A DNA stretch of 64,000 nucleotides from Sambucus nigra (GCA_949130495.1 OX422217.1:573534606-573598605); one strand, 5' to 3'. Positions 42,587 through 54,840 are shown, counted from the first letter of the stretch. Notes: a model not told the origin generated them from the sequence alone. Numbers and translations are program-made.

Positions 42587-45452
42587 TGTGACACCCCGAC
42601 TAATTAAATACCGGGTAGCTACTCCTTTAGTAAATTAATACAAAATGCCAAGTTGGTTCAGTTCATAGCATCACTGTCGAAAACATTTTAATAATTACTA
42701 ACCACCTAGTATTTAAAAAGTGAGCTGCCAATTTTAATTTAATTCGATAAACATACAATAAGTGAATTATGAAACGCTAACATAACAACCACAATATAGT
42801 CACAATAGAATAACCATCAACTAATAATAAGTCTGGAGGAATACTCCTCACAACAATCCAAATACTGAAATAAATAAATACTAAGTCTGCATCACTAAAT
42901 TTATTACAACCCAAAGTCTGAAATAACTGAAATGTAAGATGTCACTAAAGGAATGGGGCGACATGCCCAACAAAATAAGAAAATCTGATAATGGAATCAA
43001 GATCGAAGATGGAGGTGTCTACTGTCAAGGTCCTATAACTTCCACAGTAGCTAAAGCACGTCACCTGAATAGAACTCCTAGGCATGGTGTCCTTGTGGTT
43101 GGGCACCTAAAAGGTTTTACAAAACAAAATAGATTTGAAATCAAACGGATCAGAGCCCGATTGTGAAAATAGTTTAAAAATTTGCAAGTGTTTAATATCA
43201 TTAAACAGTGAATATAAAGTACATGATAGTGTGTGCACTCACATGAGTTCCTCACCTCTCAACTACTTGTGCACTCCTATCGTACCCGTACCCATTCTAG
43301 TTGTCCCCATATCTAACTAGACCTATACCAAATTCCAACATTTTTAAACGATATCCAATTCAATTTTCCAACAACTTTTATTTAACAGAGTGTTATAACT
43401 TGCTACACAGTTTTCCCATGTTAGTACTACTAATTTCTAGAGATATTCCATTTTCACTTTACAAACTAATGCTATTATTTATCCTCACATTTATACACGA
43501 TAATTCATTTCAATTAATAGTATATTATTCACATCATAAATATATGATACTAGCACCCCGAGACTAAGTTGCGGTGCTCACATACTCCGCTATCAAATCC
43601 CGGTACATCACGTATATGAGGACCACGTATTTCGAATCTCTCAGGAAACGTTTCATTAACAACAATCACAAACAATGGAGGCGAACATAGTTCACATCAC
43701 ATGGGTCATGCACATACCTATGCTCCCATGATCAGCAGACTTATTAACTTCTCAATAAGTCCTTCTCTGACCTATGTCCTCGAGGTACCAATCTAAATCC
43801 CCCCGTAGGCACACAAAGATTAGATGGCCCTAAACGAACGCCAACATCCCATGATAGCAAGTACGGTAGGTATGTTATACACAGATAACTACAGATACTA
43901 AGCATTCACACATCTTAGATATTACAATATTTTTATTAGTGGTATACTTCTCGTTCTTATACCAACACTTAGTGCTATACAAATCACCGGTCCCCGGTTT
44001 ATATGTATTTAAGTTATCAATTATTCTCACTTCGTGATTAGTTACTCGTTTTCCAATCCACAAATGTCATCCGGTTTAATACATTATTCTAAGTTTTACT
44101 CCTCAATGTACCCCAATCTCCCAACTATACCCACTAGTTAATAAGGGAAGGCTATCTCACCATTGAAATAAGTCTACGGGATACTAGAAATAAATTCAGG
44201 CCAAAAAGGCCATTTTGTCAACTCATTAGAAGTCTCGTTCGAACGAGGTCGTTCGAACGAAGGGCTTCGAACGAAATACCAACTCGTTAGAAGTGATACT
44301 GTCATCTCGTTAGAATTTCGTTCGAACGAGGTCGTTCAAACGACCTGGGCAGGTCTTCTAACGAGATGGCAGTTTTTGCTCAGAAATTTCCAAATCCGTT
44401 TTTCTCAATTCTTCTCTCCTCTAAATCCACCCTAAGACCATCCAGATTATGTTTTAACGTATATAAACCATTTCTAATCACCCTAGATAATTCCTTAACA
44501 TATTTAAGGGGTCAAATCTTACAAATCATCATGGAATTAATACAAATCTTCAAATATTTTCCCAAACCCTATGAACATGAACTCATAATTTTCTTATGCC
44601 CAATTACTCATCATAAATCCATTTTTAAATCATCATATATATATCTTCGAATATTAAATCATTCCATCATCATTCTACATGCAAATCCTAACCCAAATTC
44701 AAAGTTCCTCCAACAATTTCATGGGTTTTCTTCAAAAAGTTCAATATAAGATAATTCCTACACTAAGCATGGAAGACATATTCAATGCACTAAAAACACC
44801 AAATCGCTTGCCTTAGATTGTTCTTCAGAATTGATATTGGTGAATGAAGGTTAATTCTCTCCTTTCTCTACAGATTTTCTCCAAGGTTGAAGATGTCTTG
44901 GTTTTGGTTCTTGTAACTTCTCTCCAACTTCTCTCAAAACTCCCGTAGCCCACTTTCTAAACTTTTGTTGGTAATGGCCTTAGTGGCCCCTTTAGAATAA
45001 TAAATATTAAATCTAATTTTCGTGGGTTTTAATTCCTATATTTTTAAAATTACCAAAATACCCTTTTAAGTTGACGGTTTGGCCTAAAAATGCCCCGGGA
45101 CCCAAACTAAACCCCCGGCTAGTGTTTTCCGACTATTTCGACCCTTCCGGACTCGTTGGTACACTCAAAATGACCATTCGATTGATAAAAATAAAATTCA
45201 CTTTTTAATTCAAATAATTACATTCCTGACGCGACTGACACGCGCGTCCCAACTAAATTTCCCAAATTATCGTATTTCAGTCTCGCGATAATTTTAATAT
45301 TTTCAATATTCATATATTGCCATATATACACATCATAATCAAATACCAACTCACATCTCGTTAGTATTTATATCCGGATTAATTTTCAATTAATTCACAT
45401 TTAATTTAATTAATCCCTTAAATAAATATCAATAAAATTACGGGGTATTACA
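42587..45452 (-). repeat. Gypsy 1 3' LTR
   Basis: 2866 bp; in plus reading TGTGACACCCCGACTAATTAAA to TACGGGGTATTACA. Same family as the LTRs at 1653 and 2982. It contains the TTCGAACGA palindrome cluster at 44224-44368. Reading frames such as 44366-44749 lie inside and are not genes. Confidence 0.94.
44224..44368. repeat. TTCGAACGA palindrome cluster in gypsy 1 3' LTR
   Basis: Variants of CGTTCGAACGA recur about five times, between ACTCGTTAGAAG and CTTCTAACGAGATGGCAG. Equivalent to 4099-4265 and 52100-52264. The exact order of units differs between the copies, so the cluster changes faster than the LTR around it. Confidence 0.8.
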
Positions 45453-45464
45453 TACTTTCCCCCT
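45453..45464 (-). other. Polypurine tract of gypsy 1
   Basis: On the minus strand AGGGGGAAAGTA comes right before the LTR start TGTAATACCCCG. Confidence 0.8.
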
Positions 45465-45479
45465 AATAACAGAATTTCA

Positions 45480-46640
45480 TCCCGAAATTCGGAACTAAAA
45501 AGTACCTGGTAAAAACAACTCTGGATAACGTTCGCGCATCTCATCCTCGTGCTCCCATGTGGACTCTTCAACATTATGATGTCACCACTGAACACGTACC
45601 AACAGTACTATCTTTGATCGCAGTTTTCGCTCGCTTCGGTCCAAAATAGCAATCGGCCCCTACTCGTAGGAACTATCGGGCAGGAGATCGATGTCCTCCA
45701 AAGCAATGTGAGTATGGGCCAAATCGTCCCTAAGATATTTCCTTAGCGAGGCAATATGGAACACATCGTGAATCCTATGCAAGTGCTCCGGTAACCCAAG
45801 TCTATACGCAACTGGCCCAATCCGCTCGATGATAGGAAATGGCCCCACATATCTCGGTGCCAGTTTCCCTTTCTTCCCAAAATGCATAATCCCCTTCATA
45901 GGAGATACTCTGAGTAAAACCTGGTCCCCCACTTTGAATTCTCTGAAGAACCTCTTGGCATCAGCATAGCTCTTCTGCTGGTCCTGAGCTACCCGAATGC
46001 AACTCTGTATTATCTTTATCCTTGCCGAAGTATCCTGAATCACTTCCGGCCCAAGGAGTTTGTTGCCCCCCACTTCTAACCAACATGCTGGGGAACGACA
46101 ATGTCTACCATACAACGCCTCAAATGGAGCCATACCAATGATGAACTAATAGGAGTTATTATAAGCAAACTCCACCAGTGGAAGGTACTGCTCCCATCCA
46201 CCCCCAAAGTCTATGATGCACACACGCAACATGTCCTCCAACATCTGATTTGTACACTCGGTCTGCCCATCGATCTGCGGGTGATAAGCCGTACTCAACC
46301 GCAATTCAGTGCCCATGGCCTCCTGGAAACTCTCCCAAAACCGTGAAACGAATATCTTATCTCGGTCAGACACGATATTTAGAGGCACACCGTGAAGTCT
46401 CACTATTTCCGAAATGAAAATCTAGGCATACTGTCCCGTAGTGTAGTCTGTCCTTACGGGTAAAAAATGAGCAACTTTGGTCAAACGGTCCACAATTACC
46501 CAAATGGAGTCGTGACCCCTCTGTGACTTAGGTAACCCCGTGATAAAGTCCATGGATATGCTCTCCTATATCCACGTCGGAACCTCTAATGGCTGTAGAA
46601 GTCCTGGCGATCTTCGATGATCCACTTTTACCAGCAGACA
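45480..46640 (-). pseudogene. Gypsy 1 integrase core and C-terminal tail
   Basis: Integrase catalytic motifs in order on the minus strand: [20 protein letters not shown] (near 46550), IVRLHGVPLNIVSDRDKIF (near 46370), STAYHPQIDGQTECTNQMLEDML (near 46240), then MAPFEALYGRHCRSPACWLE, KGIMHFGKKGKLAPRYVGPF and the tail STWEREDEMRERYPELF near 45530. Stops at about 46423 (Trp to TAG), 46150 (Gln to TAG) and 45660 interrupt one otherwise continuous frame. The D, D and E residues are all still visible. The protein would integrate cDNA, with the chromodomain-like tail guiding it to heterochromatin in active relatives. Confidence 0.92.
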
Positions 46641-46646
46641 AGTGGC

Positions 46647-47519
46647 TCATTTAGAAACAAACACGGCAATATCTCTCTTCATCCCGCTCCACCAATACTG
46701 ACGTCTCATGTCTTGGTACATTTTGTCCCCACCAGGGTGTACCGCGAACCATGAGCCGTGCGACTCTGCCATCACCTCGTGTCGCAAGTCTTCCCCTTTC
46801 GAAACGACTAGTCTCCCATTGAAGCGTAATCCCTCGTCTGTGCTAACATTATAGGACTCGGGTCCCTCTGCTAGTAATCGAACTATCTGCTCTTGACAGA
46901 ACGAGTCATTTGCCTGGGCCTTTACCACTCTCGTGACAATCTGCGGTGTAACAGTCATCACAGACATGAACAATCGGGCCACTGCATCCTGGTGTCCCAA
47001 CTCCTTCCAGTTTACTTTCCACACCTCAGCCACTTCATCTACTAGCCTACGGCTCAACGCGTCTGCTACCATGTTAGCCTTTCCCGGGTGATATTGGATA
47101 TTAAACTGATAATCCTTCACAAACTCAAGCCACCGTCTTTGACACATATTCAACTCCTTCTGCGTGAAGAGGTACTGTAAGGACTTGTGGTCCGGAAACA
47201 ACCGAAACTTCTCCCCCGGGAGATAATGTCTCCAAATCCGAAGGGCAATTACAACTTCCGCTAACTCCAAGTCATAGGTTGGGTAATTCCTCTCGTGAGG
47301 CTTAAGCTTACGGGAAGCATAAGCTATGGCCTGACTCTCCTGTTGTAGCACACCTCCGAATCCTTGTAAGGATGCATCGGTGTAAACTAAATACTCAACT
47401 CTCGGTCTGGGCAATGCTAACACAGGTGCTGAGGTCAACTTGTCCTTCAACTCATCGAATGCCAACTGACAGACATCGCTCCAGATGAATGGAACACCCT
47501 TGCGAGTCAGATGTGTCAA
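46647..47519 (-). pseudogene. Gypsy 1 RNase H and integrase zinc finger
   Basis: 290 open codons: MTHLTRKGVPFIWSDVCQLA, then the RNase H core with [70 protein letters not shown], and the integrase HHCC region beginning VHPGGDKMYQDMRRQYWW. The frame is closed by stops on both sides (47520s and 46645) where the polyprotein would go on. The Met is internal. Confidence 0.93.
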
Positions 47520-48404
47520 AGGGCCCGCTATCTTTAAGAAATCACGAATAAACCTCCTGTATTATCCTGTTAGGCTCAAGAAACTACGGATCTCAGTCGG
47601 TTTCGTGGGATGTCCCCACTCCCTCACCGGGGATACCTTCCCCGGATCAACAGATATCCCCCGGTCTGAAATGATATGCCCCAAAAACTGAACCTCCTTC
47701 AGCCAAAACCTGCACTTCTCATACTTTGCATAAAGCTCGTTCTGACGTAGGGTCTGCAAAACCTATCTCAAATGCTCGGCGTGCTCCTCTTCTGTCTGGG
47801 AGTAAACCAGAATGTCATCACTAAGGATAATGACGAACTGGTCTAGGAACTCTCTGAACACCCTATTCGTCAAGTCCATAAACACGACTGGAGCGTTGGT
47901 CAATCCAAAAGTCATAACCCGAAACTCGTAGGAACCATATCTCGTTAAGAAAGTAGTTTTCGAGACGTCCTGTTCTCTGATACGCAACTGATGGTATCCT
48001 GATCGCAAATCAATCTTTGAGAAGAAAGAATCTCCTCTCAACTGGTCGAATAAGTCATCGATTCGGGGCAACGGATACTTATTCCGTATCGTGACCTTAT
48101 TCAACTCTCGATAATCTACACACAACCTCAACGATCCATCCCTCTTCTTTACGAACAACACAGGGGCACCCCACGGCGAAGTACTCCTCTGGATAAATCC
48201 CTGACCCAATAACTGTTCAATCTGATCCCATAACTCTCTCATCTCTGCTGGATCCATACGGTAAGGTGCGCGGGCAATAGGCCGAGTACCCGGCATCAAA
48301 TCAATCACAAAATCTATCTCTCTACGCGGAGGTAGTCCAGGTATATCATGAAATACATCGGCAAACTCCCTAACAACTGGAATCGCATCGAGTGGTATCA
48401 CCAC
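47520..48404 (-). pseudogene. Gypsy 1 reverse transcriptase
   Basis: The first 213 codons (48404 to 47763) hold [69 protein letters not shown] and the catalytic segment [11 protein letters not shown], where the usual F-I-D-D reads L-S-D-D. A stop at 47762 (Gln codon) and another near 47562 cut the rest, QTLRQNELYAKYEKCRFWLK and TEIRSFLSLTG. No frameshift is needed to join the parts, so decay is mainly by point mutation. Confidence 0.93.
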
Positions 48405-48840
48405 TTACTTAGAGGCCTCCTCCTCTATATAGTACAAGTGAGTGGAAGATCCTCCCTCAAGGCGAGGCATCGCCACTAAAAACATCTCCTGTCTGAGAAT
48501 GCCAAAGATAATACTCCTACTAAAATAGTCAATCATGGCTCGGTACGCAACTAGTCAATTCATACCAATAATCACATCGTACTCAGTCATCTCTAACACT
48601 AACATATCAACGGGTAAAGTAAACCTCCCAATCTCTATACCCACACCTCTATAAATAAGGGAAATCACGGAACCCCTACTCAACGGTGAATCTACACAAG
48701 TAATCGTGCTATCGGCGGTGTCTAATAACCCAATAGTGCGTGCAAATCTCATGGCAATGAAATAATGTGTGGCCCCATGTCAAATAAAATACGCCCCATA
48801 GTCCCCTGAATAGAGAACATACCCTCAATGGCAGGTGGAT
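48405..48840 (-). pseudogene. Gypsy 1 aspartic protease region
   Basis: The active-site segment reads ILFDMGATHYFIAM near 48770-48810 (D-T/S-G expected; Thr is Met here), followed by MRFARTIGLLDTADSTITCV, LPVDMLVLEMTEYDVIIGM at 48555-48620. A stop replaces the Asp/Trp after IIGMN. Between 48405 and 48500 the linker to reverse transcriptase is recognisable by SSTHLYYIEEEA. In active elements the enzyme cuts the polyprotein. Confidence 0.85.
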
Positions 48841-50146
48841 CCTGTGGGGCTGCGGCATGCTAAAGCTGATACACTCTCCCATACTGAAGTTATCCCTGGA
48901 CTCCCTGCTGAACTGGGACTACTGGAATGGGTGGTAATGCTGCTATATGTGGTGGTGCTGGGAGGGCGGTGGGAAACATAGGCCTCTGTGGCTCATGTCG
49001 AGCACCCTGCTGCTACTACTGTGGGGCCCTGCACCTATCAGGACAATCCTGGCGTTTGTGGTCAGTCTTTCCACAAACGAAGCACTTCCCCGGGAAATTT
49101 CCCCCTCACTGTCCCTGCTGCCCACGGCCTTAATGGCCATTACCATTCCTACCTTGGCCTTGTTGGCCCTGCTGAAACTGCTGTTGTTGACCATTCTGAC
49201 CCTGATGGCCCTGATGGCCGTTTTGACCCTGATGGCCATGCCTGAAACCTCCCTGTCCACTTCTGAAACCCCCAGATCTGAATATCTTAGAATCCCCCTG
49301 TTGGGAACCCTGGTCACCCTACCTGTGCTGTCCCTGAGCAGATTGTGCCCCGTTGGCACCATTTCCCCCTGTCTTGCCCTGATGGCTGGACTCTCCTGAT
49401 CTCTTACTCTCAGTCTTGTGAAAGCGGTGATCCTGGCAGTGAAGTACTGCCGCATTAACCACATCAGAGTAAGTGGCCAACGAGAGATTTCCCAACAAGT
49501 GCTGACGAATCCTCCAAGTCAATCCATCCATAAACTTCTGAATCTTCTTCTCCTCAGTCGGAATCTCATCCGGAACAATGTTCAAGAGATTCGTAAACTC
49601 AGCCTCATACTCGGCTACGGTCCTCCCCTCCTGCTTGAGGTTCATCAATTTCCTCCTCATTTCAATGTGAACAGCTGACGAAAAATATTTGCAGTCGAAC
49701 CGCACCCAGAACTCCTGAATTGAAAGGGTGTCCCTCTCCTCTGCGGTGGTAATGGACTCCCACCACTGCAATGTAGATCCTACTAGCTTGAAAGTAGCCA
49801 GTATCTGCTTCTGAACATCTGTACACTCGTACATCCTTAAGTGCCTCTGAATGTCCTTCCTCCACTGACTGGATACCACAATATCGGAGCTACCTGTAAA
49901 CTCCGGAGGGTGTGCTTTCTGAAAAGCATCACGAACGCATTCCCAAGCAGACGAGAATGTATGAGCCTGAGCTGGCGCGACCACCGGCGCCTGGGGTGGT
50001 GCCTGCTGTACAACGGCTAGGGCAGCATTTACCGCTTGGGCCACAATAGCTGCAACCTCGGCGGCATTCATAGTGCCTTGAACTGGTGCCGGCTGAGGCT
50101 CTGGCTGTGCATCCCTAGGAACTCGCTGCGCACGTCGTGGAGGCAT
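48841..50146 (-). pseudogene. Gypsy 1 gag
   Basis: ATG at 50146 (MPPRRAQRVPRDAQPEPQPA), the same start as in the copy at 6076; an in-frame upstream Met at 50167 is less likely because it is not shared. The first 276 codons are open: AFQKAHPPEFTGSSD, VGSTLQWWESITTAEERDTL, WVRFDCKYFSSAVHIEMRR, LKQEGRTVAEYEAEF. A stop near 49319 and further stops follow in a Gln/Gly-rich segment; the zinc knuckle CFVCGKTDHKRQDC is preserved in frame near 49055-49100. The antisense strand is open by chance in several places here. Confidence 0.9.
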
Positions 50147-50329
50147 CTGAAATGAGAGTAAAGTCATATAAGTTCGCAGTTATTATCTCAAAATAGCTGA
50201 AGAGCGAAGAATACACAAAATAATACAACAGTCCTAAAATATAGGGCTCTATATCAAAGAAAGCTCAGCGAAAACATAACAAGTCGTACAGATCCTAAGG
50301 ACACTAGAACCTGATGCTCTGATACCACC
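50147..50329 (-). other. Gypsy 1 leader and primer-binding site
   Basis: TGGTATCAGAGC (50327 to 50316, minus strand) is a perfect initiator Met tRNA site two bases inside the LTR. About 170 bp of untranslated leader separate it from the gag ATG. Confidence 0.9.
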
Positions 50330-51182
50330 TGTGACACCCCGACTAATTAAATACCGGGTAGCTACTCCTTTAGTAAATTTATACAAAATGCCAAGTTGGT
50401 TCAGTTCATAGCATCACTGTCGAAAACATTTTAATAATTACTAACCACCTAGTATTTAAAAAGTGAGCTGCCAATTTTAATTTAATTCGATAAACATACA
50501 ATAAGTGAATTATGAAACTCTAACATAACCACCATAATATAGTCATAATAGAATAACCATCAACTAATAATAATTCTGGAGGAATACTCCTCACAACAAT
50601 CCAAATACTGAAATAAATAAATACTAAGTCTGCATCACTAAATTAATTACAACCCAAAGTCTGAAATAACTTAAATGTAAGATGTCACTAAAGGAATGGG
50701 GCGACATGCCCAACAAAATAAGAAAATATGATAATGGAATCAAGATCGAAGATGGAGGCATCTACTGTCAAGGTCCTGGAACTTCCACAGCAGCTACAAC
50801 ACGTCACCTGAATAGAACTCCTATGCATGGTGTCCTTGTGGCTGGGCACCTAAAAGGTTTTACAAAAAAAAATAGATTTGAAAGCAAACGGGTCAGAGCC
50901 CGATTGTGAAAATAGTTTAAAAATTTGCAAGTGTTTAATATCATTAAACAGTGAATATAAAGTACATGATAGTGTGTGCACTCACATGAGTTTCTCACCT
51001 CTCAACTACTTGTGCACTCCTATCGTACCCGTACCCATTCTAGTTGTCCCCATATATAACTAGACCTATACCAAATTCCAACATTTTTAAATGATATCCA
51101 ATTCAATTTTCCAACAACTTTTATTTAACAGAGTGTTATAACTTGCTACACAGTTTTCCCATGTTAGTACTACTAATTTCTA

Positions 51183-51454
51183 GAGATCTTCCATTTTCAC
51201 TTTACAAACTGTTTCTATTATTTATCCTCATATTTATACACGATAATTCATTTCAATTAACAGTATATTATTCACATCATAAATATACGATACTAGCACC
51301 CCGAGACTAAGCTGCGGTGAGATCTTCCATTTTCACTTTACAAACTGTTTCTATTATTTATCCTCACATTTATACACGATAATTCATTTCAATTAATAGT
51401 ATATTATTCACATCATAAATATACGATACTAGCACCCCGAGACTAAGCTGCGGT
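51183..51454. repeat. 136-bp tandem duplication in gypsy 1 5' LTR
   Basis: The segment from GAGATCTTCCATTTTCAC to GACTAAGCTGCGGT occurs at 51183-51318 and again at 51319-51454 with about three differences. The other LTR (around 43440-43575) has a single copy, so it arose after insertion. Confidence 0.95.
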
Positions 51455-52099
51455 GCTCACATACTCTGCTATCAAATCTGGGTACATCACGTACATGAGG
51501 ACCACGTATTCCGAATCTCTCAAGAAACGTTTCATTAACAACAATCATAAATAATGGAGGCAAACATAGTTCACATCACATGGGTCACGCACATACCTAT
51601 GCTCCCATGATCTGCAGACTTATTAACTTCTCAATAAGTCCTTCTCTGACCTATGTCCTCGAGTTACCAATCTAAATCCCCCCCGTAGGCACACAAAGAT
51701 TAGATGGCCCTAAACGAACCCCAACCTCCCATGATAGCAAGTACGGTAGGTATGTTATACACAGATAACTACCGATACTAAGCATTCACACATCTTAGAT
51801 ATTACAATATTTTATTAGTGGTATACTTCTCGTTCTTATACCAACACTTAGTGCTATACAAATCACCAGTCCCCGGTTTATATGTATTTAAGTTATCAAT
51901 TATTCTCACTTCGTGATTAGTTACTCGCTTCCTAATCCACAAATGTCATCCGGTTTAATACACTATTCTAAGTTTTACTCCTCAATGTACACCAATCTCC
52001 CAACTATACCCACTAGTTAATAATGGAAGGTTATCTCACCATTTAAATAAGTCTATGGGATACTAGGAATAAATTCAGGCCAAAAAGGCCATTCTGTCA

Positions 52100-52264
52100 A
52101 CTCGTTAGAAGTCTCGTTCGAACGAGGTCATTCGAACGATTTCGTTCGAACGAAGGGCTTCGAACGAAATACCAACTCGTTAGACGGGATACTGTCATCT
52201 CGTTAGAAGTTCGTTCGAACGAGGTCGTTCGAACGATCTGGGCAGGTCTTCTAACGAGATGGCA
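52100..52264. repeat. TTCGAACGA palindrome cluster in gypsy 1 5' LTR
   Basis: Like 44224-44368 but with one more unit (GATTTCGTTCGAACGAAGGG). Includes several self-complementary TCGTTCGAACGA-type cores and the CTCGTTAGAAG / CTTCTAACGAG inverted pair. Confidence 0.8.
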
Positions 52265-53408
52265 GTTTCAGCCCAGAAATTTCCAAATCCGTTTTTCTCA
52301 ATTCTTCTCTCCTCTAAATCCATCCTAAGACCATACAAATTATGTTTTAACGTATATAAACCATTTCTAATCACCCTAGATAATTCCTTAACATATTTAA
52401 GGGATCAAATCTTATAAATCATCATGGAATTAATATAAATCTCCAAATATTTCCCCAAACCCTATGAACATGAACTCATAATTTTCTTATGCCCAATTAC
52501 TCATCATAAATCCGTTTTTAAATCATCAAATATATCTCTTCGAATATTAAATCAGCCCATCATCATTCTACATGCAAATCCTAACCCAAATTCAAAATTC
52601 CTCCAACAATTTCATGGGTTTTCTTCAAAAAGTTCAATATAAGAGAATTCCTACACTAAGCATGGAAGACATATTCAATGCACTAAAAATACCAAATCAC
52701 TTGCCTTATATTGTTGTTCAGAATTGATGTTGGTGAATGAAGGTTGATTATCTCCTTTCTCTACAGATTTTCTCCCAAGGTTAAGATGGCTTGGTTTTGG
52801 TTCTTGTAACTTCTCTCCAACTTCTCTCAAAACTCTCGTAGCCCACTTTCTAAACTTTTGCTGGTAATGACCTTAGTGGCCCCTTTAGAATAATAAATAT
52901 TAACTCTAATTTTCGTGGGTTTTAATTCCTATATTTTTAAAATTACCAAAATACCCTTTTAAGTTACCGGTTTGGTCTAAAAATGCCCCGGGACACAAAC
53001 TAAACCCTCGGCTAGTGTTTTCCGACTATTTCGACCCTTCCGGACTCATTGGCACGCTCAAAATGACCATTCGGTTGATAAAAATAAAATTCACTTTTTA
53101 ATTCAAATAATTACATTCCTGACGCTACTGACACGCGCGTCCCAACTAAATTTTCCAAATTGTCGTATTTCAGTCTCGCGATAATTTTAATATTTTCAAT
53201 ATTCTTATATTGCCATATATACACATCATAATCAAATACCAACTCACATCTCGTTAGTATTTATATCCGGATTAATTTTCAATTAATTCACATTTAATTT
53301 AGTTAATCCCTTAAATAAATATAAATAAAATTACGGGGTATTACATTAAGGTTGTCGAAGAAGTAGTTATTTTCCTCCACACCATTGCACACAATATATT
53401 ATAGCAAT

Positions 53409-54501
53409 ATGGAACAGTTTGATCATCCTACTCCAATGGGGAAAGAAAAAAAGAGAAACATCACTTGGACTCCAGAGATGGATAAATGTCTCATTAAAGA
53501 ACTTCTCATTCAATGTAACACTGGCAACAAAATAGACAAGGGATTTAAGGCGGTAGAATGTGTGGCCGTTGCAAATGCATTACAAGAGACTTTTCATATT
53601 GACATAAATAAAGATAATGTTATGAACCGTATGAAGACATTCAAGAAAGGCTACAGAGATATTGAACAGATGCTTAGACAAAGTGGTTTTACTTTTAACT
53701 ATTCAACCAAAGAGGTCGAGTGTCGTGATGAAGTGTGGGAGACTTATGTTAAGGTAATTCCGTGGCTATGTTTTATTACATCTTAATAATTTTTTTTTTA
53801 AAATATACATAACATGCAGTTCATTTTATTAGCACATCCAAAGGTGAAGAATTTGAGGTATAAGCGTATAGAAATGCTTGAAGAATTGTGAATCATTTGT
53901 GGGAATGATGGAGCAACTGGTGAATGGTGTCGAGGGAGGCCAAATATTAATGCTAGACACACGGCTGAAGATAATTATTATAGACAATCGGATGCACCTG
54001 CAGATGACACAAATCTTGTTGACGTCGAGGACACAATTGGCGCTAGAAATAATACTCAAAGAAATGACTTTGGAGATCCTGTTGCTCGGAGTAGTCGAGG
54101 AAACTCATCAAGAGGATCAATTACTAGAAAACATGGGCGTCGCTCTAAGATTGTTGATGCATATTTTGAGACTACGAATTTAGTGACTTCGAGCATTAAA
54201 CAAATGGCGTATGCAATGGAAAGAAAAGTGAGCTTGAAATCAAAAAACAAAATTAGACGAATGAACAGCTGCAATATACCCCCCTACACTGTCATGGACA
54301 TTGCGAGAACTTGAAGTGTTGAGCCAAGAAGATATTTATGTTGTTTTTGAAGGTCTTCTAGCAGATGAAATCAAGGCCAAAGCATTCATGGCATATCACC
54401 CCGACATGCGAATTATTTTTTTACAGTGGCATTATGGTATTGGTACTTCTGGATTTGGTGCTTATAGTTCTAGTAGCGGTTTTGAGTTCTTTGATGACTG
54501 A
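53409..54501 (+). pseudogene. Myb/SANT-like gene of the PIF/Harbinger element
   Basis: ATG at 53409. Exon 1 (to about 53753) encodes MEQFDHPTPMGKEKKRNITW, TPEMDKCLIKELLIQCNTGN, DKDNV-like NKDNVMNRMKTFKKGYRDI and DEVWETYVK: the Myb/SANT-like DNA-binding domain found in the second protein of plant Harbinger elements. GTAATT at 53754 and TTATTAG ending at 53832 look like an intron of about 79 bp, though the phase is off by one base. Exon 2 reads HPKVKNLRYKRIEMLEEL, a stop at 53889, then IICGNDGATGEW and on to LSQEDIYVVFEGLLADEIKA and a Gly/Ser-rich end. In active elements this partner binds DNA and brings the transposase to the element ends. The stop and phase shift suggest it is dead. Confidence 0.8.
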
Positions 54502-54840
54502 TTAATTTGTCCAGTTTTTTAATTTATTGATGTTAGAATGTTTATTATTCCTTTTGAATAATTTTTCGATTAGATTTGAACCTCGATTTTAATATGTTTA
54601 ATGTCGTTTCATAATTTATTATTTCGCTAATTATTTGTGGTGTGTTGAACATCATTTATTTAATTGAAAATATACCACTTTCCAGCAACTTTCCTACGAC
54701 TTTCGAGATAACCAAACAGACAAATCTTTAATTTTCTTGCAAGAAATTATTGTCAATCAAACACACACGGGAAAATGATTTTCCTTTTCCTTTACTTCAC
54801 TTCACTTAATTCTTCCCGAGAATTATTTTATCGCTTAACT

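Larger units (their letters stand above)
42587..53345 (-). mobile_element. Gypsy 1: complete but inactive Ty3/gypsy element
   Basis: 10.8 kb on the minus strand: 5' LTR 50330-53345, primer site 50316-50327, gag from 50146, protease, reverse transcriptase, RNase H, integrase and chromodomain-like tail down to about 45480, purine tract 45453-45464, 3' LTR 42587-45452, duplication TTAAG. The domain order and the HFGKKGKLAPRYVGPF and HHNVEESTWE segments place it with plant chromoviruses of the Tekay/Del type, like gypsy 3. Most of pol stays in one frame with scattered stops; gag is broken by stops. Its LTRs are alike apart from a 136-bp duplication, so it inserted rather recently. Confidence 0.95.
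50330..53345 (-). repeat. Gypsy 1 5' LTR
   Basis: 3016 bp, in plus reading TGTGACACCCCGAC to ACGGGGTATTACA, followed by TTAAG. It is 150 bp longer than its partner, mostly because of a 136-bp tandem duplication at 51183-51454 and an extra palindrome unit in 52100-52264. Elsewhere the two LTRs differ at a few positions per hundred. Confidence 0.94.

Noticed and set aside
44366..44749. 127-codon frame
   Set aside because: Inside the gypsy 1 3' LTR and not kept in the partner LTR (52260-52650), which has stops.
48947..49399. 150-codon plus-strand frame rich in Leu, Ala and Thr
   Set aside because: Antisense of the Gln/Gly-rich gag segment of gypsy 1.
48943..49464. 173-codon minus-strand frame
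   Set aside because: Off-frame reading of gag; the zinc knuckle CFVCGKTDHKRQDC is in the other frame.
53754..53832. Intron in the Myb-like gene as proof of an active host gene
   Set aside because: Splice signals look fair, but joining them leaves the frame off by one and a stop follows at 53889.
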